Source: Candidatus Peribacteraceae bacterium
Lineage (GTDB): Bacteria; Patescibacteriota; Gracilibacteria; Peribacterales; Peribacteraceae
Direction: 5' to 3'
DNA length: 41,984 nucleotides
NCBI GenBank assembly: GCA_013140485.1
Contig: JABFSS010000104.1
Coordinates: forward strand, 1-41,984
Numbering within the stretch: the stretch's first letter is position 1; every line of letters starts with the position of its first letter. The notes under the pieces were generated by a model. That model was given only the letters and a program-made list of their open reading frames with translations, searched no databases and was not told the DNA's origin. The position numbers and the translations under genes are program-made. Positions 16,199 to 23,268 of the stretch are shown here, piece after piece.

Positions 16199-17302
16199 GT
16201 GGGCACCGCTGTTTATCCGGGAGCTATCAAGACCTACGTCGACCTGATCGACAACGTGGACCTGGCGCAGGCCAGCCAGCCCAACAGTCTCCAGGACGAA
16301 GTCACGGCGATCCAGACGTACTTGGGCCTGCTCGTTCAAGGGCCGGACTCCACGATCCTGGAACGGCTCCGGCGCGGCCCGGTTCAAACGCTGACGAATA
16401 AATCGGGCGCTTCCCGGGCCGCTGGCGATGTAGTCGTTCAAGACACCGGAAACGACGCTGCTTTCGCGACCACTACCACCGCCAACCTGAAACGGAACGT
16501 ATACGTGGTTCGGGAAACCATCGCTGACAATGCCGTCGGAGCGGTTCAGTCGAGCGGCCGGGTCGTCACCGTGAAAGTGACCGGGGCGGTCGTCAAGGGC
16601 AACGTGCTTGTCACCTCGACTACGTCGACACGCGCGAAGGACGGCGGGTCCGCCGACCTCGTAGATGGTGCCTTCGCGCGTGCACTCACGGCGAACGCCA
16701 GTGGGGACGGGACCGTGGAGGCCCAGCTGTTCGGAGCGACGTTGCTGGCTTCAAATGCGCAGCGGGCCGACAATCTTTTGAAAAACGGATCGTTTGAGGA
16801 ATACACGGGGGCCGATGCTGACAACTGGACGCGGGCTGGAGATTTAGCTTCAGGGCATGGGCAGGATACAGGCAGCGGGCAATTTGGAAACAGCTCTGAT
16901 ATTACGGTGGTCAATCCGGCCGGTACGGGAACCTTAACTCAGACGCCGCTTGCAACGATCAGCGCAATCGTGAACACCTATTTTCGAGGCAAAACATTTT
17001 CTGGATGGTGCCGGGTGCGGCAAGCGAGCGGCGCAGCGTCAATCACGGCGCAACTGCGAATCAGCGACGGGGTGGGGAACACCGACGGAGCCGCCGTTGC
17101 GCTTCCTGATGACGGTAGCTGGGTTACTCTGGAAGTGACGAGAGCGATTGATGCGGCGGCAACTTCACTTGCGCTGCAAGTACGGTTAATCAATGGAGCG
17201 GGTGGAACCTGTTCTTTTCGGACGGATGGCGCCTGCCTGGTCCTGGGCACGATCCCGACCGAATTTCTGGCCCACCCGGACGATGCGGCGGCCTACGCTT
17301 AA
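16199..17302 (+). CDS. Tail protein with C-terminal carbohydrate-binding-like domain
   Basis: 367 residues from GTG 16199, three bases after the previous stop. The N-terminal segment ('IKTYVDLIDNVDLAQASQPNSLQDEVTAIQTYLG') is a short helical attachment region common in phage tail proteins. The middle is Thr/Val-rich beta. The last about 170 residues begin 'NLLKNGSFEEYTGADADNWTRAG' and have the pattern of a CBM4/9-type jelly roll, which binds glycans. A receptor-binding or tail spike role is likely but inferred. Confidence 0.65.
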   Translation: MGTAVYPGAIKTYVDLIDNVDLAQASQPNSLQDEVTAIQTYLGLLVQGPDSTILERLRRGPVQTLTNKSGASRAAGDVVVQDTGNDAAFATTTTANLKRNVYVVRETIADNAVGAVQSSGRVVTVKVTGAVVKGNVLVTSTTSTRAKDGGSADLVDGAFARALTANASGDGTVEAQLFGATLLASNAQRADNLLKNGSFEEYTGADADNWTRAGDLASGHGQDTGSGQFGNSSDITVVNPAGTGTLTQTPLATISAIVNTYFRGKTFSGWCRVRQASGAASITAQLRISDGVGNTDGAAVALPDDGSWVTLEVTRAIDAAATSLALQVRLINGAGGTCSFRTDGACLVLGTIPTEFLAHPDDAAAYA

Positions 17303-17335
17303 TGCTGTCGAATTGGAACCTGTAAGGAGGAACTC

Positions 17336-17824
17336 ATGAAAGATTTTGTCTGGACGTTGCTGTTCGCTCCGTTCGTGGCGGCCTATCTCTGGCAGCTGGG
17401 CGGCGCGGACGTTCCGCAGAAGGTGAACTGGCTGGAGGGGAAGTATTGGCGGCGCTTCGGTGTCCCGCTTTTCCTCGCTTTCAACTCGATCGCTTGCAGC
17501 ATCTTCTGGGGGGTCACCGCCATCGCCGCGATCGGGCTTTGCATCGCTGCCAGCGAAGGGTACGGCAAGCTGATTGATCAGCGCAACTGGAAGGCGCTCT
17601 GGCTGCTGGGCCTTCGTCTCAGCGTTCCGGCTTTGATCCTCACCATCAGTGCTGGCGCATGGCTCTGGGTCCCGATCTGCGCCCTGCCGGCGGTGGTCTG
17701 GGTGGGATCCGTCTGGCTCTCCAATCACCCGAGCATCAGGATGCCCTGGAAGCTGGCCGAAGGACTCACCGGGTTTTCTGCGATTGCGGCCTGCGTGCCG
17801 GCATGGATCGTCAAATTCTTGTGA
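17336..17824 (+). CDS. Multi-pass membrane protein (possible holin)
   Basis: 162 residues with a strong SD (AAGGAGG). At least four hydrophobic segments are visible: near residues 5-20, 45-72 ('LFLAFNSIACSIFWGVTAIAAIGLCIAA'), 88-120 and 145-162. Its place after the tail genes and before two more membrane proteins suggests a lysis module, and a holin is possible, but 162 residues with this many segments is large for the simple holin classes. Stop overlaps the next start (GTGA). Confidence 0.55.
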   Translation: MKDFVWTLLFAPFVAAYLWQLGGADVPQKVNWLEGKYWRRFGVPLFLAFNSIACSIFWGVTAIAAIGLCIAASEGYGKLIDQRNWKALWLLGLRLSVPALILTISAGAWLWVPICALPAVVWVGSVWLSNHPSIRMPWKLAEGLTGFSAIAACVPAWIVKFL

Positions 17825-18117
17825 ACAGGGATCCGAGCGAGTCGACGGACCGGCAGATCTACGACCGGAGAAACGATGTTGGGAGTAAGGTTTTCTGGTC
17901 CATCATGACCGGCATCCTGACGACTATTTTCCTCGGATCACTTGGGTTGGGGATCCGGAACTACGAGATCAACAATCGGCAGGACATCGAGCTGACCACG
18001 GTCCGGGAATATATGAAAACCCAGGCGCGGTTGAACGACAAGCTCGACGCCATCCTGGATGGCAGCAAGCGACTCCCTGGAGTTTTCTACCAGGACGACC
18101 AAAGAAGGATGCGATGA
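17821..18117 (+). CDS. Small single-pass membrane protein (lysis accessory?)
   Basis: 98 residues from GTG 17821, overlapping the previous stop by four bases. A charged N-terminus is followed by one membrane segment ('VFWSIMTGILTTIFLGSLGLGI') and a helical, charged C-terminus ('TVREYMKTQARLNDKLDAILDGSK'). This N-in single-span plan with a coiled tail is seen in i-spanins and holin-like proteins, so with the lipoprotein downstream it could form a spanin pair. Not proven. Confidence 0.5.
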   Translation: MNRDPSESTDRQIYDRRNDVGSKVFWSIMTGILTTIFLGSLGLGIRNYEINNRQDIELTTVREYMKTQARLNDKLDAILDGSKRLPGVFYQDDQRRMR

Positions 18118-18210
18118 AAACACTCGCGGAGGCGGAGAGGGTAAGAAGCTGACAATCGTTGGAATGGCCCCTCGTGATATGGGCGCGAGGAACACACGAG
18201 GGAGGATAGC

Positions 18211-18831
18211 ATGAGAAAGCAGATCGGTTTCGTGGTGGTGTTGATGTTGGCGCTCGGCTTGCTGGCCGGCTGCGCGGGGGTTCGACAGAAGTGGACCGAT
18301 TACTGGTCTGGGAAGCATCAGGCGACCGAGCCGGAGAAGGCGCACATCAAGGCTGATGCCCAGTCGAAAGCGGACCTGGCCAGGAACATCCCGGTTGTGG
18401 GCCAGTACGCCGCTACGGCTCTGCTGGTCCTTCTTCCGATCTTCGGGTTCGCCAATCTTGGGCGCTCCCGCCGACTCGGGGAGTCCACCGCAGAGAAGCC
18501 CTACATGGGGCACTTGGGGGATTCGGTTCCGTGGTTGGAGAAATCAGTGCAGGTGCTTACGGACGTAAACCGAGGCGTGATGGAGATCGTGGGCGGGAAA
18601 GGGTCGCCGCTTCAACGCGGCTATAAGGTGTTCGTGGCGATCCTGGTGGCGGTGATCCCCGCGCTCATGGCCGAGCCGCGGTTTCTGGAATGGATCAAGC
18701 TGCACCCCGTTGCCGCGCTGATCTTCGGGGCCATCGCCCCGATCGTCGCCGGACTGAGCAAGAAACTGGACGAGGTCAAGCTGACGCCCGAAATGAAAGC
18801 CGCGTCCCTGCTTCCTCCAGCTGCTCCTTAA
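18211..18831 (+). CDS. Lipoprotein with additional hydrophobic segments
   Basis: 206 residues. The N-terminus is a clear type II signal peptide: MRKQ, a hydrophobic core and the lipobox LAGC (Cys at residue 21). Further hydrophobic segments lie near residues 67-85 and 130-160. The SD (GGAGGA, 18201-18206) partly overlaps the 3' arm of an 8-bp hairpin (CCCTCGTG 18169-18176 with CACGAGGG 18195-18202), which may slow its translation. It may be a spanin-like lysis protein or a lysogeny surface protein; the extra membrane segments are unlike a classical o-spanin. Confidence 0.6.
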   Translation: MRKQIGFVVVLMLALGLLAGCAGVRQKWTDYWSGKHQATEPEKAHIKADAQSKADLARNIPVVGQYAATALLVLLPIFGFANLGRSRRLGESTAEKPYMGHLGDSVPWLEKSVQVLTDVNRGVMEIVGGKGSPLQRGYKVFVAILVAVIPALMAEPRFLEWIKLHPVAALIFGAIAPIVAGLSKKLDEVKLTPEMKAASLLPPAAP

Positions 18832-18835
18832 CCCG

Positions 18836-18857
18836 GCCGTGCAGACGTCTGCACGGC
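18836..18857. repeat. Perfect 22-bp palindrome containing GTGCAGACGTCTGCAC
   Basis: The half-site GCCGTGCAGAC is followed at once by its reverse complement. The central 16 bases recur exactly at 29692-29707. With no loop it is a poor RNA hairpin and a better protein-binding site. Confidence 0.6.
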
Positions 18858-18867
18858 TTACCATCAA

Positions 18868-18889
18868 GGCCGGCTCCTCTTAGCCGGCC
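18868..18889 (+). terminator. GC-rich hairpin downstream of the lipoprotein gene
   Basis: GGCCGGCT (18868-18875) and AGCCGGCC (18882-18889) pair perfectly around a 6-base loop. There is no T tract after it, so on its own it is not a strong terminator; the better one follows at 18915. Confidence 0.4.
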
Positions 18890-18914
18890 GCCGCGCTCCT
18901 ACTGCGCGGTACAG

Positions 18915-18954
18915 GGGCCCTCGGCTTGGCGGAAGCCGGGGGCCCGCTTTCTTT
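18915..18954 (+). terminator. Intrinsic terminator of the late operon
   Basis: GGGCCCTCGGCTT (18915-18927) pairs with AAGCCGGGGGCCC (18933-18945) over 13 positions with one wobble, loop GGCGG, followed by GCTTTCTTT. This is the likely end of late rightward transcription. Confidence 0.75.
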
Positions 18955-19030
18955 GAATTCATGATAAAATACTCGACTTTCAGGTTTGACTGGAAGGGGC
19001 GATTTGGACGCAATTGCCACCCGGCGTTCT

Positions 19031-19262
19031 GTGCCCTAAATTGTGCCCCAAATGAGGTTTGAGGCGTGGTGATAACTGGAACTGCTGGAATTACTAGAAT
19101 AGCTGGAAGTTGATTCTACGTCGGAAAATAGGGTTTTGAAGGAAGATCGTCGGAGCGGGGCGTGGCTCAGCTTGGCTAGAGCGCTTGCATGGGGTGCAAG
19201 GGCAACTTCACCATTCTATCGACTGAGAATCAAAAGACTGTGCCCCAAAAATGTGTCCCAAG
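19031..19262. other. Phage attachment site attP with arm-type repeats
   Basis: The core is the tRNA-Pro-like segment at 19156-19202. Left of it are GTGCCCTAAA (19031-19040) and GTGCCCCAAA (19043-19052); right of it GTGCCCCAAA (19240-19249) and GTGTCCCAAG (19253-19262). A second family, four tandem 9-base units of the form CTGGAANNN (one CTAGAA), fills 19076-19111. Repeats on both arms around a core next to a tyrosine integrase gene are the normal architecture of attP, where the integrase's N-terminal domain binds the arms and its catalytic domain the core. Confidence 0.75.
19156..19202 (+). tRNA. 5' half of a tRNA-Pro(GGG) gene (attP core, not a functional tRNA)
   Basis: The acceptor 5' strand CGGGGCG, a D arm (GGCTCAGCTTGGCTAGAGC), and a full anticodon arm CTTGC-ATGGGGT-GCAAG with anticodon GGG are present. 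After about position 45 of the tRNA the match stops: there is no variable loop, T arm or 3' acceptor strand. This is a captured tRNA fragment, as found in attP sites of phages that integrate in tRNA genes. Confidence 0.75.
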
Positions 19263-19370
19263 GAATCCTTTGACACGCCAGTGGGCCCCCTGGTACCCTG
19301 CTTATGTGGGGCTCCTCCCAGCAACAAACTTCCTCGTATCGGGTATTCTTGAATAGGACGCCAAGAACGC

Positions 19371-19712
19371 TTGTTGCTGATCGACGTGGTTTGCAAGCGG
19401 CTCGGCGCGCGGGTTTTCCTGGAGAGCGGATGTTTCCGTTGCCATATCCAGCCGGAGCATCCGGAGGTGGGCAGCAAACTCCAGCTCGTCACGGAGATCG
19501 TGACGGACCCGCCGAAAAACCAGGGAGACGAGGGGGTGTACCAATATGAAGCCAATCCCGCCAAGGTATTCATCCAGAAACGCGTCTCGGACTTCCTGCC
19601 TTTCAACAGGGCCCTCCGCATCGGATTGCTCAAACAGTCGGATGGAACTTACGAGATCCGTTCTTTTTACCCGGCGAATGGTTGGCCGTCAAAGGGGGTG
19701 ATACCGCTATGA
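19371..19712 (+). CDS. Small protein paired with a DUF2283 gene (possible nuclease-like toxin)
   Basis: 113 residues from TTG 19371; the frame opens after a stop at 19350-19352 and no ATG or SD is visible, so the start is unsure. The body has two Cys in 'ESGCFRCHIQPEH' and the C-terminus 'DGTYEIRSFYPANGWPSKGVIPL' recalls the ends of BECR-fold (barnase/RelE-like) nucleases found as phage cargo. The stop overlaps the next ATG (ATGA), so the two are co-translated. Toxin-like function is speculation. Confidence 0.5.
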   Translation: MLLIDVVCKRLGARVFLESGCFRCHIQPEHPEVGSKLQLVTEIVTDPPKNQGDEGVYQYEANPAKVFIQKRVSDFLPFNRALRIGLLKQSDGTYEIRSFYPANGWPSKGVIPL

Positions 19713-20008
19713 GCCCAGCGAAGGACATCCGGATTAACTGGGATCGGGAGAGCGACACGATGTACGTGCTTCACGCGGCCGCCAATCCCGATCGGACGAA
19801 GAACTTAACCTTGAGCGCGGAAGTGGTGGGGCGCTTCGATGAGAACCACCGCGTGGTTGGGTTCATCATCGAAGATTTTACGCGCCTGTTTCCTGAGATG
19901 AAGGAAGCTCAGGAATACCTCCTGATGGAGATGTTCGATGGCTTGCTGCAGGTGTTGAACAAGCCGTCCGCGATCAACTTCACCCAGCAGGTCGCCTCAG
20001 CGATCTGA
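19709..20008 (+). CDS. DUF2283-like protein
   Basis: 99 residues. 'INWDRESDTMYVLHA' and 'GRFDENHRVVGFIIEDFTRLFPE' fit the DUF2283 pattern (Y-D-x-E-x-D-x-L-Y and D-x-x-G-x-I-V-G-I-E-I). DUF2283 proteins commonly sit beside small partner genes in bacterial genomes and their role is not settled. Start at ATG 19709 overlaps the upstream stop. A double terminator follows. Confidence 0.68.
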   Translation: MSPAKDIRINWDRESDTMYVLHAAANPDRTKNLTLSAEVVGRFDENHRVVGFIIEDFTRLFPEMKEAQEYLLMEMFDGLLQVLNKPSAINFTQQVASAI

Positions 20009-20019
20009 AGGCGTCATCC

Positions 20020-20076
20020 CCGCAAGGTCTCGTGCCTTGCGGCCACCGGGCCCCTGTGGGCCCGGTTTTTCTTTTT
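20020..20076 (+). terminator. Double hairpin terminator between cargo cassette and integrase
   Basis: The first hairpin is CCGCAAGG (20020-20027) with CCTTGCGG (20035-20042). The second is ACCGGGCCC (20045-20053), loop CTGT, GGGCCCGGT (20058-20066), followed by TTTTCTTTTT. The second is a textbook intrinsic terminator for rightward transcripts and protects the convergent integrase gene. Confidence 0.85.
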
Positions 20077-21109
20077 AGACCCGGTTGATCTCCTTGTCGT
20101 ACACTCCCGCCATATGGGCGTACTCCGCGGTCGTGCGGGGATCCTCGTGCCCGAGCCAGCGCTGCAGTTTCCAGAGGCTGCCGCCGGCCTGGAGGTAGAG
20201 TGTGGCGAAGGTATGCCGCAGCACGTGCCAGGCATCTCCACCGGTGTCGTGAAGCCCAATCTGCTTGTACAAGTGCTTGAGCGGCTCCTCTGATGGAATC
20301 ACCGGCCTTCCGTTGGGCCCCTTGAAGAAGAGCCCCTCCTTGGGGGCAATCTGACTAAGCAGCTTGCCCAGGCGTGGGTTCAGGGGCAGGGTGCGGGTCC
20401 GCAGCCACTTGGGGTTCCAGTTGAAGTGGGGTTTGGGCTGGATTTTGATGGTCCGGCCGGCGAAGTCCACGTCGGTCACCTCCAGGTGGGCGATCTCCCC
20501 ACGGCGCAGCCCGGCAAAGAATCCCAGCGCGATCCGAGGGAAGGTGGTTGGGTTTTGCTCCTGGGCGATCTTGAGAAGCTTTTCTCTCTGGTCTTCCCTC
20601 AGCCAAGTCCGCTCCCTCTTAGGCTCCCGGACGTTGGGGATCCCCTGGGTGAAGTTCTCGTGGATCTGGTTCTCAAACAGCAGCCACTTGGCCATGGTCC
20701 GCAGGACCTTCAGGAGCCGGTTTCGGTTGCTGGGGGTGTACTTTTTTTCTGCGGCCAGCTGATCAATGCAGGCCCGGATTTTAGGCGGATCCACCTCCAG
20801 GATTCGCAAGGCGCCGATCTTCGAGCTGATCAGCTGCAGACGGGCCTGGTCGGCCTTCCACGTGCTGGCCTTGTTCTTACGCTTGCAATATGCGATGTAA
20901 GTTTCGGCGGCGCCCTGGAAGGTAAGGCCAGAGTCCGGACCCAGGCGACCCAGGGCTAGTTTTTTATCGTGCTCGGCCTGTCTGTAGCGAGCGACTCGTT
21001 TATCGCGGGTCTTGAGGCTGAAACGGAGTTTTTGACCGGTCGACCTGTCATAGGCACGGTACCAGAGGATACCAGTTTTTGGGTTTCCCCGACGGTAAAG
21101 GCTGGACAT
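20075..21109 (-). CDS. int: Tyrosine integrase
   Basis: 344 residues. The N-terminal part ('SLYRRGNPKTGILWYRAYDRSTGQKLRFSLKTRDKRVA') is an arm-binding domain; residues about 65-165 form the SAM-like core-binding domain; the catalytic domain shows R202 (GLRRGEIAHL), H295-x-x-R298 (HVLRHTFAT), H321 (LGHEDPRTT) and nucleophile Y330 (AEYAHM). The enzyme should recombine attP (19031-19262, about 1 kb away) with a bacterial tRNA-Pro gene. It is the last gene of the repressor operon, 12 bases after its neighbour, and faces the terminator at 20020-20076. No separate promoter is evident. Confidence 0.95.
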   Translation of the reverse strand: MSSLYRRGNPKTGILWYRAYDRSTGQKLRFSLKTRDKRVARYRQAEHDKKLALGRLGPDSGLTFQGAAETYIAYCKRKNKASTWKADQARLQLISSKIGALRILEVDPPKIRACIDQLAAEKKYTPSNRNRLLKVLRTMAKWLLFENQIHENFTQGIPNVREPKRERTWLREDQREKLLKIAQEQNPTTFPRIALGFFAGLRRGEIAHLEVTDVDFAGRTIKIQPKPHFNWNPKWLRTRTLPLNPRLGKLLSQIAPKEGLFFKGPNGRPVIPSEEPLKHLYKQIGLHDTGGDAWHVLRHTFATLYLQAGGSLWKLQRWLGHEDPRTTAEYAHMAGVYDKEINRV

Positions 21110-21121
21110 TAGAAATCCTTA

Positions 21122-21379
21122 TCAACGTGGGGGTTCATCAGGCCAGTAGAGCTGCTGTTCATAGAGGTAATCTTCCCCGGGGAATCCTTTCAGCGGATGC
21201 AGGTATTTGGGATCCAGCCGGATCGCTACATTCGGTGTTTCGCTGCCATCTTGGAAAATCTTCCACTCCAGCACCACGTGCGGCTCGTCCTCGATATAAA
21301 CGAGGTCCGATACGTGATGGCCGTTTCGGCCGTGGTGCATCAACACGTGTCGGACCTTCTTCCCGGTCCGCCGGGTCAC
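21122..21379 (-). CDS. Hypothetical protein in the repressor-integrase operon
   Basis: 85 residues from a GTG start (21379-21377) that overlaps the upstream stop by four bases. Rich in His and acidic residues ('KVRHVLMHHGRNGHHVSDLVYIEDEPHVVLEWK'). The pattern 'Y-x-E-D-E-P-H-V-V-L-E-W' suggests a small beta barrel. No family recognised. Its expression with the repressor suggests a lysogeny function. Confidence 0.6.
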   Translation of the reverse strand: MTRRTGKKVRHVLMHHGRNGHHVSDLVYIEDEPHVVLEWKIFQDGSETPNVAIRLDPKYLHPLKGFPGEDYLYEQQLYWPDEPPR

Positions 21380-21843
21380 TGCAGCTTGCGGGTCCGGATC
21401 AGCCGTTGAAACCAGTTGTGGGAGTAGAACGTCCGGCCGGTCCGATCGGAAACGAAAGCGACGTATTCATTTTGGCCGTAGCCGTGCTTCTTTTCCAAAT
21501 CCTCCATGTCCAGGAAGAAATCCCGGCCGGTGCCTTCCAGAATCGGTTCGCCAGATCCGCGCATGGCATCCGCTGCAATGAAGCCGCCGGCATCACTGCC
21601 CGGCTTCTTGCGGACCATCATGCCGGCATTACTGATGTAGACCGGCGACTTTCCGCGATTCGCGGCCGTGATGACGATGTAGGTCTTATCCCCATATTGG
21701 GTAGTCTTGGGATAAACCTTCATGTTCCGCTTCAACATCACTACGACTGGAGACCGGCCTTCGTAGAACTTGGCGCCCTCAAAGCCCGCCAGTGCGGTGG
21801 ACACCAGGGCGCCCCACATGGCCAGCACAGTTGTCGAGTCCAT
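21376..21843 (-). CDS. Membrane-anchored hypothetical protein
   Basis: 155 residues from ATG 21843 (GTG 21846 is an alternative). One N-terminal membrane segment ('TVLAMWGALVSTALAGFEGAKF') is followed by a soluble beta-rich domain ('DKTYIVITAANRGKSPVYISNAGMMVRKK', 'FFLDMEDLEKKHGYGQNEYVAFVSDRTGRTFYSH'). The soluble part recalls the immunoglobulin-like domains of many single-pass stress or exclusion proteins. Co-transcribed with the repressor, so it may act in the lysogen, for instance in superinfection exclusion; that is inference. Confidence 0.6.
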   Translation of the reverse strand: MDSTTVLAMWGALVSTALAGFEGAKFYEGRSPVVVMLKRNMKVYPKTTQYGDKTYIVITAANRGKSPVYISNAGMMVRKKPGSDAGGFIAADAMRGSGEPILEGTGRDFFLDMEDLEKKHGYGQNEYVAFVSDRTGRTFYSHNWFQRLIRTRKLQ

Positions 21844-22271
21844 CACTTTGCCTCCAGCAGGGTGCAGTCTTCCAGTTGGACGTTCAGCTGCTTTCCGGCC
21901 AAGCGCCCCTGGATCCGGACGAACTGGTCCGGCCGGAGATTCACCAGCTGTGGTTCAAGAACAGCAGGGAAGTAGCACTGGACCATCCACGCCGGATCCC
22001 GGGTGGCCAGAGTGACGTAAGGCCGGCCGAGCTCCTTGTCGATCCGCTTGATATGGCCAAAGACGATCAGCGGGGCCCGGGCATACCGCTTTTCAGCGGC
22101 GATTGCGTTGGTGTCGAATTCGGCGTAGAGATCCAGCGCCGAGATGGAAGCGACCGGGACCGCCACGGACGGCGGCGCGGCCGGCCGGGCCGGGGCTTTC
22201 TTGTCCGGCACGAACAGGCCGATTACCACCAGCAGCAGGAAACCCACCCCCAGGACCTTCAGGATCTTCAT
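21843..22271 (-). CDS. OB-fold (tRNA_anti-like) membrane-anchored protein
   Basis: 142 residues. An N-terminal membrane segment ('LKVLGVGFLLLVVIGLFV') is followed by a Pro/Ala linker and a domain with the pattern of the tRNA_anti-like OB-fold family ('LYAEFDTNAIAAEKRYARAPLIVFGHIKRIDKELGRPYVTL', 'VNLRPDQFVRIQGRL'). Such domains occur in bacterial envelope proteins of unknown role. It overlaps the repressor gene by four bases and is expressed in the lysogen if that operon is on. Confidence 0.65.
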   Translation of the reverse strand: MKILKVLGVGFLLLVVIGLFVPDKKAPARPAAPPSVAVPVASISALDLYAEFDTNAIAAEKRYARAPLIVFGHIKRIDKELGRPYVTLATRDPAWMVQCYFPAVLEPQLVNLRPDQFVRIQGRLAGKQLNVQLEDCTLLEAK

Positions 22272-22963
22272 TTGAGGAACCCTTTCCAGAGGACGCCGCG
22301 CACCACGCCGCGCAGATGAATGTCGTGCTTTGAGGAGTATTCCTTCCTCTCATAGGTGGGATTGGCTGGCTCCAAGACGATCACCCGGCCGTGCTTGTAA
22401 AACTTTTTGATGCAGGTCTCGCCGTCGATCCGGATCACGACCACGTCGCCGTTGTTGGGCTGGGCGTCGGCATCCACGATCACCAAATCCCCGGGCTTGA
22501 TCCCCACGCCGATCATGGAGTCCCCTTTGACGCGCAGCAGATAGCTGTGGCGTCCACCGGTCATTTCTCGGGGCAGGGAAACCCAGCCCTCCACCGCATC
22601 CTCACTGGAGGTTTTTTCTCCGGCCGGCGCGGATCCCAGGATAGGGACCTTCACGAATCCCTTGGGGGAATGCGCTTCCGGGACATCGCCCCGGTATCCG
22701 GGGCCCGCGTCGCGGACCATTCCGACATCCGGCACGCCGCGGGCTTTCAGCACCATGTGGAGCAGTTCATTGGGTTTCAACTGCAAGGCCTTCTCGAACT
22801 TCACGGCCATTTCCGGGGAAGGAATCGAGCGGCCTTTCTCGATCTTCGTGATGTAGGAAGGGTCGCAGTCCACCATCCGGGCCAGCGCGTCGCCCTTCAG
22901 ATCCAACTGCTCCCGCGCGTCCCGGACCAGGTTCCCGATCGCTATTGACTGAGAGTTCATCAT
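22268..22963 (-). CDS. LexA/CI-type repressor with self-cleaving S24 peptidase domain
   Basis: About 231 residues (ATG ATG start). The N-terminus is an XRE helix-turn-helix ('LVRDAREQLDLKGDALARMVDCDPSYITKIEKGRSIPSPEMAVKFEKAL'). The C-terminal domain is an S24 peptidase: cleavage site Ala114-Gly115 (SAPAGE), nucleophile Ser149 (GDSM) and general base Lys186 (CIKKF). These are the LexA/lambda CI residues, so RecA-stimulated autocleavage and induction by DNA damage are expected. It is the first gene of the leftward operon and divergent from the Cro-like gene, the standard immunity-region layout. Confidence 0.92.
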   Translation of the reverse strand: MMNSQSIAIGNLVRDAREQLDLKGDALARMVDCDPSYITKIEKGRSIPSPEMAVKFEKALQLKPNELLHMVLKARGVPDVGMVRDAGPGYRGDVPEAHSPKGFVKVPILGSAPAGEKTSSEDAVEGWVSLPREMTGGRHSYLLRVKGDSMIGVGIKPGDLVIVDADAQPNNGDVVVIRIDGETCIKKFYKHGRVIVLEPANPTYERKEYSSKHDIHLRGVVRGVLWKGFLK

Positions 22964-23043
22964 AGATTTATGCTACCCCCAACTGTGGAATTGCGTAAAA
23001 AAAGATATTGACGGCGGGTCAATCAATAAGGCATACTTTAAGC
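22964..23043. promoter_or_regulatory. Divergent promoter/operator region of the immunity switch
   Basis: Rightward: -35 TTGACG (23008-23013), then CATACT (23032-23037, 4/6 to TATAAT, 18-base spacer) or GCATAC with 17. The inverted repeat ATTGAC-GGCGG-GTCAAT (23007-23023) covers the -35 box and is a likely operator. Transcription would start within a few bases of the ATG at 23044, giving a nearly leaderless mRNA. Leftward promoter elements for the repressor are less clear; TAGCAT (near 22974) may serve as -10. Confidence 0.6.
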
Positions 23044-23265
23044 ATGGACACCGCAGTGACGATTCGGAAGGGAGGGTTCAAGCCGGAACGGCTCTACCAG
23101 CTCCGGGTAGAGCGGGGCTACTCGCTGGAGAAGACGGGCTCTCTCTGCAAGCTCAGCACGTCGGAGATGGGGCAGCTGGAGAACGGAAAGAGGAATCCGG
23201 GCGTGAAAACGATCGCCAAGATGGCCAAGGGTTTCAAAGTGGAGAAGGGATATTTTTTTGCCTAA
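23044..23265 (+). CDS. Cro-like XRE-family DNA-binding protein
   Basis: 73 residues from ATG 23044; the longer upstream start would run through the promoter. It is a single helix-turn-helix domain ('LYQLRVERGYSLEKTGSLCKLSTSEMGQLENGKRNPGVKTIAKMAKGF'). Size, place opposite the S24 repressor and orientation fit Cro. No SD is visible at normal spacing. A 21-bp palindrome starts four bases after its stop codon. Confidence 0.82.
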   Translation: MDTAVTIRKGGFKPERLYQLRVERGYSLEKTGSLCKLSTSEMGQLENGKRNPGVKTIAKMAKGFKVEKGYFFA

Positions 23266-23268
23266 AAC

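Larger units (their letters stand above)
18832..19370. other. Non-coding region: late terminator and attP
   Basis: This 540-base stretch carries no convincing gene. It contains a 22-bp palindrome, two hairpins (one a good terminator), two families of short direct repeats, and a 47-base segment matching the 5' half of a tRNA-Pro. Together these look like the end of late transcription followed by the phage attachment site. Confidence 0.75.

Noticed and set aside
19156..19202. A functional tRNA-Pro gene
   Set aside because: Only the 5' half is present, with no T arm or 3' acceptor strand, so it was treated as the attP core.
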